64,000 bases of DNA from Bosea sp. F3-2 (GCF_008253865.1 NZ_CP042331.1:2480001-2544000); one strand, 5' to 3'; positions 1 through 7,818 are shown, counted from the first letter of the stretch. The notes: generated from the sequence alone by a model not told the origin. Program-made: numbers and translations.

Positions 1-1
1 C

Positions 2-184
2 TGGTCGATCGGCAAGTCGGTGTCCTCGGGCTGCATCCGCCTGTTCAACCAGGACATCATCGATCTCTACAGCCGCGTGCCGACCGGCACGACGGTCGTG
101 GTGCTCAACCGCGGCACGCTGCAGCCGGGCTCCGAGGTCGACGAGATGCCGCCGCCGGACGACGATCTCGACGGCAGCATCTGA
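2..184 (+). CDS. L,D-transpeptidase (YkuD fold), C-terminal fragment
   Basis: Only the last 60 codons lie in the window; the gene starts upstream. The fragment begins WSIGKSVSSGCIRLF, which carries the YkuD active-site signature SxGCIR with the catalytic cysteine at visible codon 11. Proteins of this family act in the periplasm, forming 3-3 peptidoglycan cross-links or attaching proteins to peptidoglycan. After the catalytic domain there is a short acidic, proline-rich tail ending PPPDDDLDGSI. A second YkuD gene lies 2.2 kb downstream on the opposite strand and uses the closely similar signature SSGCIRM. The family call is secure; which type of cross-link it makes cannot be told. Confidence 0.88.
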   Translation, partial: WSIGKSVSSGCIRLFNQDIIDLYSRVPTGTTVVVLNRGTLQPGSEVDEMPPPDDDLDGSI

Positions 185-292
185 TACGGCGCGGCAGCTT
201 GCCGCGCAGGTCAAGCAGTTCCGGCCTTGATACTGTCACAGGCCGGTCCCACCTCTTGAGCGCGGCGCAACGATGCCGCGTAACGAGAGGAG

Positions 293-1114
293 ATGACGAT
301 GACGCCGCAAGAACGCGACGTGATCGCCGGGATTTTCGACCGCCTCAAGCAGGCGGCCAACCAGCCCCGCGACCCCGAGGCTGAGAACTTCATCGCGGAA
401 CGCCTGCGCGAGCAGCCCTATGCGCCCTATGCCATGGCCCAGGCGGTCTATGTGCAGGAGCAGGCGCTCGCCAATCTGCACCAGCAGGTCGAAAGCCTGC
501 AGGCGCAGCTGCGCGAGGCCGAGAAGCGAGCCAGCGAGGCCGCGGTCCCGCCGGCTGCCGGCGGCTTCCTGTCCGGCATCTTCGGCGGCGGCAGCGTGCC
601 GCGCGCAGGGTCGGTGCCTTCCGTGACGCCACGTGCCGATGCGGCTGCCCCCTCCAGCGCCTGGAACACACAGCCGCAAGGCCAGCCGATGCAAGCCAGC
701 CCGGTACAGGCCGCTCCGGCGCAGGCCGCCGCGCCGATGCAGCCCGGTCCATGGACCAACCAGCCGCAACAGGCCCCTGGCCGCGGCGGTGGTTTCATGG
801 CGAGCGCCTTGACAACGGCAGCCGGTGTCGCCGGCGGTGTCGTTCTCGGCAATGTCCTCGCCAACGCCTTCAGCGGCGCGGGTGGGGCCGCCAAGGCTGC
901 AACCCCGGCAGCGGCGGCCGATACGAGTGCCAATGCCGGCGCCAACACGCAGCAGGCGGCTTATGATGAGGGCGCCAAGGATCAGGCGGCGCAGGATCGC
1001 TCGGATTACGGCCAGGGCTATGACGGCGAGGCCAAGTACGAGCAGGCGAACAACGACGACGATGACGGTGACGATCCCGGCTTCGATTCCGGCGACGACG
1101 ACAGCTGGGTCTGA
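293..1114 (+). CDS. DUF2076 family protein
   Basis: This 273-residue protein begins MTMTPQERDVIAGIFDRLKQ and continues with APYAMAQAVYVQEQALANL, the pattern I associate with DUF2076 proteins, often annotated as periplasmic ligand-binding sensor proteins without experimental support. Residues about 1-85 are helical and charged. A long Ala/Pro/Gln-rich linker (about 110-175) follows, then a Gly/Ala-rich hydrophobic stretch around 185-215 (ASALTTAAGVAGGVVLGNVL) that could be a membrane or amphipathic segment. The end is a strongly acidic tail with runs of Asp. The ATG at 293 is preceded by a GAGAGGAG ribosome site. It stands alone and is closed by a strong terminator. Function is unknown. Confidence 0.82.
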   Translation: MTMTPQERDVIAGIFDRLKQAANQPRDPEAENFIAERLREQPYAPYAMAQAVYVQEQALANLHQQVESLQAQLREAEKRASEAAVPPAAGGFLSGIFGGGSVPRAGSVPSVTPRADAAAPSSAWNTQPQGQPMQASPVQAAPAQAAAPMQPGPWTNQPQQAPGRGGGFMASALTTAAGVAGGVVLGNVLANAFSGAGGAAKAATPAAAADTSANAGANTQQAAYDEGAKDQAAQDRSDYGQGYDGEAKYEQANNDDDDGDDPGFDSGDDDSWV

Positions 1115-1134
1115 CCCCTTCCCACGACATAACG

Positions 1135-1167
1135 CGCCCGCCTCCCTGAGAGGCGGGCGTCTTTTTT
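1135..1167 (+). terminator. Rho-independent terminator after the DUF2076 gene
   Basis: A perfect 10-bp stem (CGCCCGCCTC at 1135-1144 pairing with 1150-1159) has a 5-base loop and is followed by TCTTTTTT. It starts 20 bases after the stop codon and is a textbook intrinsic terminator. Confidence 0.93.
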
Positions 1168-1200
1168 GGCGTGAGCCCTTCCCTTTGTTCCCCAGAACCC

Positions 1201-1225
1201 ATAGGTTAGAATTATTCTAATCTAT
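1201..1225. promoter_or_regulatory. Iron control element (Irr-type operator) of mbfA
   Basis: The core is TTAGAA (1206-1211), TTA, TTCTAA (1215-1220), which matches the known rhizobial iron control element TTTAGAA-N3-TTCTAAA except for the outermost base pair. The symmetry extends to ATAG/CTAT on both sides, giving a nearly perfect 25-bp palindrome. It ends 9 bases before the mbfA start codon, in the place where a ribosome site would be expected. Irr is the haem-responsive Fur-family regulator of alphaproteobacteria and is known to control mbfA in Bradyrhizobium and Agrobacterium; its action here is inferred from the site. Confidence 0.85.
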
Positions 1226-1234
1226 GGACTTCCC

Positions 1235-2191
1235 ATGAAGCGCGTCACTGATCTCGACGAGGCCGAAATCCTCGCCCTTGCCATCGCGAACGAGGAGGAG
1301 GATGCCCGCATCTACCTCTCCTTCGCCCAGCGCCTGCGCGCCAACTACCCGCATTCGGCGCGGATGTTCGAGGAGATGGCGACCGAGGAGCAAGGCCATC
1401 GCCACAGTCTGCTCACGCTTTATGAAAGCCGTTTCGGCAAGGAGCTGCCACACATCACCCGGCAGGATGTGAAAGGCTTCCTCAAGCGCAATCCTGTCTG
1501 GCTGCACGAAGACCTGCAGCTCGATGCAGCGCGTCGGCATGCCGCCCTGATGGAGCTCGAAGCGAGCCGCTTCTATGCCGATGCGGCTCAGCGCGCCTTC
1601 GACACCAGCACCCGAAAGCTCCTCGCCGATCTCGCCGAAGCGGAGCGCCAACATGAAAGCCTGGCCGAACGGCTCGGCGAAGAGCTCAAGACCTCGGGTG
1701 CCGCCAATGAGGAAGAAGAGACACGCAAGCGGCTCTTCGTCCTCCAGATCGTCCAGCCGGCGCTCGCCGGGCTGATCGACGGCTCGATCTCGACGCTGGC
1801 GCCGATCTTCGCCGCAGCCTTCGCGACGCATGATTCCTGGAACGCCTTCGTCGTCGGCCTCGCCGCCTCGCTCGGCGCGGGCATCAGCATGGGTCTGACC
1901 GAAGCGCTCTCCGACGACGGGGTGGTGACGGGACGTGGCCATCCTTGGGTGCGCGGCGCCGCCTGCGGCATCGCGACCGCGATCGGCGGGCTCGGCCACA
2001 CCCTGCCTTACCTCATCCCCGATTTCTGGCTGGCGACCGCCATCGCTGGCGTCATCGTCGCCTGCGAGCTCGTGGTGATCGCCTGGGTGCGCTTCCGCTA
2101 CATGGATACGCCGTTCGGCTCTGCGATCGTGCAGATCATCCTCGGCGGCCTGCTGGTGCTCGCTGTCGGCGTCCTGATCGGCAGTTCCTAG
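1235..2191 (+). CDS. mbfA: Membrane-bound ferritin / iron exporter MbfA
   Basis: The 318-residue protein has an N-terminal ferritin-like (rubrerythrin/erythrin) domain, residues about 1-150. It carries the paired metal-ligand helices NEEEDARIYLSFAQRL, TEEQGHRHSLL, LEASRFYADAAQ and EAERQHESLAERL. A C-terminal VIT1/CCC1-type membrane domain follows, with GLIDGSISTLAPIF, GAGISMGLTEALSDDG and three further hydrophobic segments to the end. This architecture is that of MbfA, which exports iron across the inner membrane and protects against iron and peroxide stress. The ATG at 1235 follows an Irr-type operator almost directly, so the gene is very probably derepressed when iron is plentiful. No clear Shine-Dalgarno is visible, so the transcript leader may be very short. 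Confidence 0.93.
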   Translation: MKRVTDLDEAEILALAIANEEEDARIYLSFAQRLRANYPHSARMFEEMATEEQGHRHSLLTLYESRFGKELPHITRQDVKGFLKRNPVWLHEDLQLDAARRHAALMELEASRFYADAAQRAFDTSTRKLLADLAEAERQHESLAERLGEELKTSGAANEEEETRKRLFVLQIVQPALAGLIDGSISTLAPIFAAAFATHDSWNAFVVGLAASLGAGISMGLTEALSDDGVVTGRGHPWVRGAACGIATAIGGLGHTLPYLIPDFWLATAIAGVIVACELVVIAWVRFRYMDTPFGSAIVQIILGGLLVLAVGVLIGSS

Positions 2192-2219
2192 TGGCTGCTG
2201 CGTTTTGATGGAAGCGCGG

Positions 2220-2320
2220 GTCATCCCGGCCGGAGCGAAGCGGAGAGCCGGGATCCATGCCAGAACCTTTATCAGGAGGCGCTCTGGCATGGATCCCGGG
2301 TCAAGCCCGGGATGACGGCG
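2220..2320. repeat. Palindromic repeat, family A (copy A1)
   Basis: Both ends are inverted: GTCATCCCGG at the left and CCCGGGATGACGGCG at the right, with an inner inverted pair GGATCCATGCCAGA / TCTGGCATGGATCC around a variable loop. Conserved flanks GTTTTGATGGAAGCGC (left) and GTTTCCGCG (right) suggest the unit really spans about 2200-2340. It fills the gap between convergent mbfA and the L,D-transpeptidase gene. Confidence 0.85.
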
Positions 2321-2361
2321 TGTTTCCGCGTAAATTCAGCAGGCTCTAGGGCAACGCCCGC

Positions 2362-3168
2362 TCAGATCACCAGCACCTTGGCGCCGACGCGCACGCGCTC
2401 GTAGAGGTCCTTGACGTCGTCATTGGTCATGCGGATGCAGCCGGAAGAAACCGCCTGCCCGATGGTGTTCGGCTCGTTGGTGCCGTGGATGCGGTAGAGC
2501 GATGAGCCGAGATACATGGCGCGCGCGCCCATCGGATTCTCCGGGCCGCCGGCCATGAAGCGCGGCAGGTCCGGCCGGCGCTTGAGCATTTCCGCCGGAG
2601 GCGTCCAGCTCGGCCACTCCGCCTTGCGCGTGATCGTCTTCATCCCGGCCCAGGAGAAGCCGGGACGGCCGACGCCGATGCCGTAGCGCAGAGCCCGGCC
2701 GCCCGGCTGCACCAGGAAGAGGAAGCGCTGCGGCGTGTCGATGATGATCGTGCCCGGCTTGTGCGGACCGTCATAGGCAACCTCCTGCTTGTGGAAGCGC
2801 GGATCGACGAGCTGCTGGATGCCCTGCTGCGGCTCGATCGGCTGACCGAGCGCCGCCACGCGGCGACCGGCCTGCGGCTGGCGCGCAGCCTCGAAGGGAT
2901 CAGCCTCGTAGCCCGGCGCCGACCTCACCGTCTGGCCATAGGCGTACTGACCACCGGGACGGTTGTAGACGGCGCCGCCTCGGCCATAGGGCGTCGGGTC
3001 GCGGCCGGTCATCAGCATCTCGATGAAGCCGCCGCCATAGTTCGCGCGGCCGCGTGCCGCAGCCATCGGGTCATTTGGCCCGGCATAGCCATAGCCCTGC
3101 GCCATGGCTGCGCTCGCTGTCAGCGAGCCGGCTGCAATCAGCAACGGAAGGACAATCGTTCGACGCAT
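2362..3168 (-). CDS. L,D-transpeptidase (ErfK/YbiS/YcfS/YnhG type)
   Basis: With the start at the ATG at 3168 the protein has 268 residues and an N-terminal signal peptide (MRRTIVLPLLIAAGSLTASA, cleavage near AMA-QGY). A longer reading from 3234 would bury the signal peptide and is less likely. A low-complexity Gly/Tyr/Arg region follows, then the YkuD domain (about 140-268) with GTIIIDTPQRFLFLV, catalytic His228 in YRIHGTN and Cys244 in SSGCIRM. It acts in the periplasm on peptidoglycan peptides, making 3-3 cross-links. It is a single gene, convergent with mbfA and followed upstream by a same-strand flippase with its own spacing. Confidence 0.92.
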   Translation of the reverse strand: MRRTIVLPLLIAAGSLTASAAMAQGYGYAGPNDPMAAARGRANYGGGFIEMLMTGRDPTPYGRGGAVYNRPGGQYAYGQTVRSAPGYEADPFEAARQPQAGRRVAALGQPIEPQQGIQQLVDPRFHKQEVAYDGPHKPGTIIIDTPQRFLFLVQPGGRALRYGIGVGRPGFSWAGMKTITRKAEWPSWTPPAEMLKRRPDLPRFMAGGPENPMGARAMYLGSSLYRIHGTNEPNTIGQAVSSGCIRMTNDDVKDLYERVRVGAKVLVI

Positions 3169-3334
3169 CACGCAATACTCTCGACATCGACTGCCGGAAG
3201 CCTGCGGAGCGGCTTGAAAAGAATGGTGAATCACAGGCTTCGAGCGCGCAATTCACTCCAAAACTCAGCCAATTCGCGGAATTAACCTTAGCGGGTCATC
3301 AAGCCGCAGGGTGAAGGAAGCGTTGCCGGCCGGG

Positions 3335-4765
3335 CTATCGCCTTAACCCTTTGCGGGCGAGCCAACGCAGCTTCAAGCCGCTGCGCCAGCGGCCGACATC
3401 GCAGGCGAGGATCACCGCCGCATAGGCCAGCCCGCCGAGGCCGATCTGGAGCGGCAGCTCCGCCAGAGCCGGCGGGCGGTTCTGAAGCGACCAGACCAAC
3501 AGGCTCATCGCGGCAGCGGCGAGGATCACACAGCCGCAGTCGCGTAGCGGCGGCCATGACGGCAACGCGCCAAGGGCGACTGCACCGGTCACCGCAAAGG
3601 CCGTCAGGAAGGCTGCGCTTTGCGCGATCGCGATCGCTCCCGGTGTGGCTGCCCCCAACGGTGCGGCGATGACGGCAAGGTTCACGGCCAGCCCCGCCAA
3701 GGCCGCGAAGGTGGCGACGAGGGTGCGCCTGGCCAGCAGGAAGACCGGGTAGATCGCCGCCTGGAACAGCGCGATCGCGGCGAAACCGGGCAGCAGGAGC
3801 GCCATATAGCTGGCGAAATGGCCTCTGAAACTTGCGGGCACGAAGAGCCGCTCGAAGGCCGGCAGCGTCAGCCAGAAGCCCAGCACGACGGGCAGCACGA
3901 CGGCGAGCACCGTCACCATGTTGCGAGCGATGCGCTTCTGCGCGGCGGGGCGGCCCCGGGTCTCGTCGAGGCGGATCACCTCGCGCAGCAGCAGGATCTC
4001 CAGCATCGAGGCCAGTACTGGAAAGAGCCTGAGGCCGATATCGGAGGCGAGCGAGAAATAGCCGGCCTCCGCCAGGCCGAAACGGTCCGCCAGAATGGCG
4101 CGATTGAGCAGCGGGATCAGCGAATAGACGGCGTTTCCGGCCACCAGCGGCAGCGCATAGCGGGCGAAGCTGCGGGCAAGATCGGTCCGTGCCGCGGCGA
4201 GCCCCGGACCTTCATCGGCCAGCCTGCGGCGCACCGCGAGCACCGAGACGATGGTGCTGGCCAGCCCGCCTAGCAAAACCACGACCGGATCGCGTAGCCA
4301 CCAGGCCGCTCCGACCATCAGCGCGAGGGCAATGCCACTCCTGATGAGGACGAGCCGGGCATAGGCGGCGTCGAGGAAGCGCGAGCGGGCGATGGCACTG
4401 TGATAGTCGAACCAGCCGGCTCCGACGCCGCCGGCGACGGCCACCGCGAGCAGCGTCATCGGCAGGCCGGTATCGATGCCCGCGAGCAGCGCCGCCCCTA
4501 GCAGCGCGCAGAGTGAGAGGCCAATGCCGGCGAAGAGCAGATCGAGCGTCGCGCGGATGCCGGGATCGCGCTCCCGGCTTTGCGCCGAATAGAAGCGGAC
4601 GACCGAAAGCTTCAGCCAGTCGAGCAGCGCCGTGTTGACCAGCACGACGACCGCGGCACCGATGGCATAGAGCCCGAACGCTTCCGGCCCCAGAAACAAT
4701 GCGATGAGCAGCCCGAGGACGAAGTTCAGCCCGGCATTGATGATGAAGGGCACGAGAACAGTCAT
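3335..4765 (-). CDS. Polysaccharide / oligosaccharide flippase (MOP superfamily)
   Basis: A 476-residue, almost wholly hydrophobic protein with about 12-14 membrane helices. It opens MTVLVPFIINAGLNFVLGLL and has the features of the Wzx/PST branch of the MOP superfamily: FLGPEAFGLYAIGAA near the N terminus and YALPLVAGNAVYSLIPLLNRAILADRFGLAEAG in the middle (not a strict motif). Such proteins flip lipid-linked glycans across the inner membrane for capsule, EPS or O-antigen assembly. I chose the ATG at 4765 because it starts directly before the first helix; an upstream start at 4816 adds a polar, serine-rich leader. No glycosyltransferases are next to it, so the substrate is unknown. Confidence 0.82.
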   Translation of the reverse strand: MTVLVPFIINAGLNFVLGLLIALFLGPEAFGLYAIGAAVVVLVNTALLDWLKLSVVRFYSAQSRERDPGIRATLDLLFAGIGLSLCALLGAALLAGIDTGLPMTLLAVAVAGGVGAGWFDYHSAIARSRFLDAAYARLVLIRSGIALALMVGAAWWLRDPVVVLLGGLASTIVSVLAVRRRLADEGPGLAAARTDLARSFARYALPLVAGNAVYSLIPLLNRAILADRFGLAEAGYFSLASDIGLRLFPVLASMLEILLLREVIRLDETRGRPAAQKRIARNMVTVLAVVLPVVLGFWLTLPAFERLFVPASFRGHFASYMALLLPGFAAIALFQAAIYPVFLLARRTLVATFAALAGLAVNLAVIAAPLGAATPGAIAIAQSAAFLTAFAVTGAVALGALPSWPPLRDCGCVILAAAAMSLLVWSLQNRPPALAELPLQIGLGGLAYAAVILACDVGRWRSGLKLRWLARKGLRR

Positions 4766-4901
4766 ATGATCCCGGTCATGACGCCCTGAGGCGGAAGCAG
4801 CACGACTCACATCCACGGCCGAAACGTCGCGGGCCGTTCTGGCCTAGAGGCTCAAAGGGATCATGGGCAAGGGTTTTTCCGGCGCGCGCTCACCTGCCAC
4901 G

Positions 4902-4993
4902 CGTCATTGCGAGGAGCGCCAGCGACGAAGCAATCCAGGGGCGGCAGAGCTCTACGTCCCCCTGGATTGCTTCGCTTGTGCTCGCAATGACGG
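4902..4993. repeat. Palindromic repeat, family D (copy D1), in the 333-base gap 4766-5098
   Basis: The ends are CGTCATTGCGAG and CTCGCAATGACGG, and the inner arms are GAAGCAATCCAGGGG and CCCCTGGATTGCTTC. It is almost identical to the reverse complement of copy D4 at 57560-57649. It lies between the divergent flippase and acetyltransferase genes, so the promoters of both must lie close to or around it. I see nothing else in this gap. Confidence 0.85.
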
Positions 4994-5098
4994 GGAGTTC
5001 ACCGCCGATGCGGCGCTTGCATTGCGGCGCTGAACCCCATGCGCTGAGCGGTTGCGCCTCCCCTTGCCTTGGCGGCCAATGACCGGCATCCCTGCACC

Positions 5099-5602
5099 AT
5101 GACGTCCAGCCTTCCGCCGCTTCGCGCCGCGCGCGACGACGATTCCGAACCGCTCGCCGCTCTGGTGGCGGCGAGCTTCGCCGAATATCCCGGCTGCCAT
5201 TTCGACTGGTCGGAGTTTCCGGAACTGCGCCGGCCGGCGAGCCATTTCGCCGCCAGGAACGGGCGGCTCTGGGTCGTCGATGCGCCGAATGGCGGCATCG
5301 CCGGCTCGCTCGGCGTCATCCCGGTGCCGGAGCAGAATGCCGTCGAGCTGTTCAAGGTCTATGTCGCGCCCGCCTGGCGTGGCGCCGGGCTGGCGCAGGC
5401 CCTGTTTGCCGAGGCGCTCGCCTTCGCGGAAGCCGGCGGCTTCGGCGAGATGATGCTGTGGTCGGATACGCGCTTCGTCCGCGGCCACCGCTTCTACGAA
5501 AAGCTCGGCTTCGTGCGCTGGCCGGGCGAGCGCTATCTCGGCGATATCTCCTTCACCTGGGAATACCATTTCCGCAAGCCGCTTGCCGGTCCGCCGGCAT
5601 GA
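5099..5602 (+). CDS. GNAT family N-acetyltransferase
   Basis: The 167-residue protein shows the GNAT acetyl-CoA fold: LPPLRAARDDDSEPLAALV at the start, VELFKVYVAPAWRGAGLAQALF (motif A, with the R/QxxGxG/A-like WRGAGLA pyrophosphate loop) and GHRFYEKLGFVR (motif B) near the C terminus. The substrate cannot be predicted. I took the ATG at 5099; a TTG at 5069 would add ten residues with no family support. Its stop overlaps the next start as ATGA (5599-5602), so the DMT exporter downstream is probably translationally coupled. The pairing of an acetyltransferase with an exporter suggests, as inference only, handling of one compound. Confidence 0.85.
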   Translation: MTSSLPPLRAARDDDSEPLAALVAASFAEYPGCHFDWSEFPELRRPASHFAARNGRLWVVDAPNGGIAGSLGVIPVPEQNAVELFKVYVAPAWRGAGLAQALFAEALAFAEAGGFGEMMLWSDTRFVRGHRFYEKLGFVRWPGERYLGDISFTWEYHFRKPLAGPPA

Positions 5603-6441
5603 GCATCACAACCGCGCTGCGCGCCGCGCTCGGCATCGCGCTCCTCACCGCCATGGATGCGGTGATCAAGGGCCAGATGCAGCAGCACCCCTTCATCGTC
5701 GCGCTGTTCATGCGCTTCCTGATGGGCGGCCTCTGCGCGCTCGCCGTCCTCGCGTTCGCGCGCCCGGCCCGCCCGACCCGAGACAGCATCATCGGCAATG
5801 TCGTGCGCGTCCCGCTCGTCGTGCTGACCGCCGGCAGCTTCTTCTATTCGGTCTCGGTGCTGCCGCTCGCCGAAGCGCTGACGCTCTCATTTCTGGCTCC
5901 TGTCTTCGTTGCGGTCCTCGGCGGCCTGCTGCTGAAGGAGACGATCGACCGGCGCGTGCTGCAGGCGCTCGCCTTCGGCCTCGCCGGCATGCTGGTGATG
6001 GTCTGGCCGCGGCTGCAGGGCCATGTCAGCGGCGCCAGCCTCGGCGTCGCCGCCGCGCTGTTCTCGGCGGTGAGCTACGCCTTCAATCTGATCCTGCTGC
6101 GGCGCATCGCGGTCAGGGAGCACCCCACCGTCATCGTCGCCTTCCAGAATGTCGGGCCGGCGCTGTGCCTCGTCGTTCCCGCCGCCCTCGCCTTCGTGCC
6201 GATGACGCTGGCGGATCTCGCGATCTATCTCTTCGCGGGTGCGCTCGGTGTCGCAGGCCATCTCACACTCACCTCGGCCTATGCCAAGGCGGCCGCGTCC
6301 CGGCTGGCGGCGATCGAGTACACCGCGCTGATCTGGGCGAGCCTACTCGGCTTCTTCGTCTTCGGCGAGGTTCCGCTCTACACGACTTATCTCGGTGCGC
6401 TTCTGATCGTGGCCGGGGCCGGCGCGGTCAGCCGGCGCTAG
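5599..6441 (+). CDS. DMT superfamily (EamA) transporter
   Basis: The 280-residue protein has about ten membrane helices arranged as two EamA repeats. Typical segments are MRFLMGGLCALAVLA, SVLPLAEALTLSFLAPVFVAVLGGLLLKE (the EamA hallmark around residues 90-120), and the second-repeat counterpart AIEYTALIWASLLGFFVFGE. Family members export amino acids, nucleosides or other small metabolites. Translation starts in the ATGA that overlaps the acetyltransferase stop. The last 14 bases overlap the end of the convergent thioesterase gene. Substrate is unknown. Confidence 0.88.
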   Translation: MSITTALRAALGIALLTAMDAVIKGQMQQHPFIVALFMRFLMGGLCALAVLAFARPARPTRDSIIGNVVRVPLVVLTAGSFFYSVSVLPLAEALTLSFLAPVFVAVLGGLLLKETIDRRVLQALAFGLAGMLVMVWPRLQGHVSGASLGVAAALFSAVSYAFNLILLRRIAVREHPTVIVAFQNVGPALCLVVPAALAFVPMTLADLAIYLFAGALGVAGHLTLTSAYAKAAASRLAAIEYTALIWASLLGFFVFGEVPLYTTYLGALLIVAGAGAVSRR

Positions 6442-6910
6442 GCTTCGCCGGAAACACGACGCAGGTTTCCGTACCGTGCGCGAGCAGCTTGCCGCGCTCA
6501 TCGCGCAGATTGCCTTCGGTCGTGATGACCGAGCCACCGCGATGGATCAGCTTGCCTTCGCAGCGCACCGTGCCGGAGTCCGGCATGACTGGCCGGACAT
6601 AGTTCAGCTTCATCTCCAGCGTGGTGTAGCCCTCGCCCGGCTTCAGCGTGGAATGGGCGGCGCAGGCCATGGCGGAATCGAGGATCGTGGCGGTCCAGCC
6701 GCCGTGGATCGTGCCGAGCGGATTGAAGAAGCGGGGCGACGGCTGGCCGACGAAGACGACGCGCCCTTCATCCGCCTCCGCCAGATCGAAATCCATGGTC
6801 CCGGCGAAAGGCGGAGCCGGGTGAGTGCCGTCGATGATGCCGCGCAGGAAGCTCAAGCCATCGCCCGCGACCAGCACCTCGCGGGACACCACTCCGAACG
6901 TCCGATCCAT
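6428..6910 (-). CDS. PaaI-type hotdog thioesterase
   Basis: The 160-residue protein has a single hotdog domain with NPLGTIHGGWTATILDSAMACAA, the PaaI/YbgC-type motif in which the HGG helix forms the active site, followed by TLEMKLNYVRPV and GNLRDERGKLLAHGTETCVVF. Such enzymes hydrolyse acyl- or aryl-CoA thioesters in the cytoplasm. The ATG at 6910 is followed upstream by a perfect ATCGTG-N6-CACGAT palindrome. A MarR regulator is the next gene upstream on the same strand, and a family A repeat separates them. Regulation of this gene by that MarR protein is a reasonable inference. Confidence 0.87.
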   Translation of the reverse strand: MDRTFGVVSREVLVAGDGLSFLRGIIDGTHPAPPFAGTMDFDLAEADEGRVVFVGQPSPRFFNPLGTIHGGWTATILDSAMACAAHSTLKPGEGYTTLEMKLNYVRPVMPDSGTVRCEGKLIHRGGSVITTEGNLRDERGKLLAHGTETCVVFPAKPSAG

Positions 6911-6923
6911 GGCACCCTCTCAA

Positions 6924-6941
6924 ATCGTGTATCTGCACGAT
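6924..6941. promoter_or_regulatory. Candidate operator upstream of the PaaI-type gene
   Basis: ATCGTG (6924-6929) and CACGAT (6936-6941) form a perfect inverted repeat with a 6-base spacer, 14 bases before the start codon on the minus strand. Size and layout fit a MarR-family site, and a marR gene is nearby. No binding evidence exists. Confidence 0.45.
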
Positions 6942-6986
6942 AAAGAGAGGATGGTGGGTGCGTCAACCGGAGCCGATTGAGAACGC

Positions 6987-7129
6987 CGTCATTCCGGGCG
7001 GAGCGAAGCGCAGACCCGGAATCCATCATAGGGTGTCCAGCTCTACGATGGATTCCGGATCGGCGCCGCGGAACCTGTCCTGGGGCCGACCGAAGGTCGG
7101 GCCCGAGGGCGGCTTGTCCGGAATGACGG
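6987..7129. repeat. Palindromic repeat, family A (copy A2)
   Basis: The ends are CGTCATTCCGGGCGGAGCG and CTTGTCCGGAATGACGG, with the family inner arms CGGAATCCATC and GATGGATTCCG. At 143 bases it is longer than other A copies, because the right arm holds an extra hairpin of GGCCGACC / GGTCGG (about 7083-7100). It separates the MarR gene from the PaaI-type gene. Confidence 0.83.
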
Positions 7130-7138
7130 ATCCGGGTT

Positions 7139-7594
7139 TCAGGCCCCCCCACGCGCAGCGCGGCGCAGCGCCTTCAGCCCGTCGCGGGTCTCGCGCCAAC
7201 GCTCCTCGCCGAAGCCGCCCTCGATCTTGTCCTGCGCCGCCCGCCAGAACGGAATGGCCGCCTCGATCGCCGCCCTGCCCTTCTGCGTCACCGCATAGAC
7301 CGCGGCACGGCCACGGCACTCGACCGGCTCGACCATGCCCTCAGTGGCGAGAAGCTGGAGATTGCGGGTCAGCGAAGTACGCTCCAGAGCGAAGCGCTCG
7401 GCCAGCTCCGTGATCGACTTCCATTGCCCGGTGCTCAGCGCCGAGAGCAGCACGAACTGGGTGATCTTCAATCCGCTCGGCCGCATCGCCTCGTCATAAG
7501 CGCGGGTGACGGCGCGGGCCGTCATCCGGACATGAAGCGCAACGCAGGACCGAGCGATGTCGTCGAGGCGCGGATCGGGCACGAGTGTCGTCAT
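7139..7594 (-). CDS. MarR family transcriptional regulator
   Basis: The 151-residue protein has the winged-helix MarR domain: ITQFVLLSALSTGQWKSITELAERFALERTSLTRNLQLLATEGMVEPVECRGRAAVYAVTQKGRAAIE spans about residues 43-110, including the recognition helix LERTSLTRNLQLL and the wing with GRAAVYAVT. It will bind DNA as a dimer and probably responds to a small aromatic or acyl ligand. It is transcribed away from groES and toward the PaaI-type thioesterase, the best candidate target on position. Neither ligand nor target is shown by the sequence. Confidence 0.9.
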   Translation of the reverse strand: MTTLVPDPRLDDIARSCVALHVRMTARAVTRAYDEAMRPSGLKITQFVLLSALSTGQWKSITELAERFALERTSLTRNLQLLATEGMVEPVECRGRAAVYAVTQKGRAAIEAAIPFWRAAQDKIEGGFGEERWRETRDGLKALRRAARGGA

Positions 7595-7687
7595 TCAGCC
7601 ATCTTAGCGTGTTCTAGCGCGTGCGGCAGCCGAAAGGCGAAGGGCTGCGTGCCGCATCCGGCGTTCACTTTGTTGTCGCAGGCTTCC

Positions 7688-7716
7688 TTGACTCTCCGAG
7701 ACCCCGAGCCTATCTC
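7688..7716 (+). promoter_or_regulatory. Sigma-70 type promoter of groESL
   Basis: TTGACT (7688-7693) and TATCTC (7711-7716) are spaced by 17 bases. The predicted start point, near 7723, is just ahead of the CIRCE element, as expected for a HrcA-repressed groE promoter. Confidence 0.7.
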
Positions 7717-7727
7717 CGCGCCATCTG

Positions 7728-7754
7728 TTAGCACTCTCATCCATTGACTGCTAA
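7728..7754. promoter_or_regulatory. CIRCE element (HrcA operator)
   Basis: TTAGCACTC (7728-7736), 9-base spacer, GACTGCTAA (7746-7754). The consensus is TTAGCACTC-N9-GAGTGCTAA, so the right arm has one mismatch (C for G at its third base). It lies 64 bases before the groES start. HrcA binding here represses the operon until heat shock. Confidence 0.92.
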
Positions 7755-7818
7755 CAGCCTCCCCCGGGAGCCCTTCCGCGGCGCCCGAACCGAATGAGAC
7801 CGAGAGGAAGACAGAACC

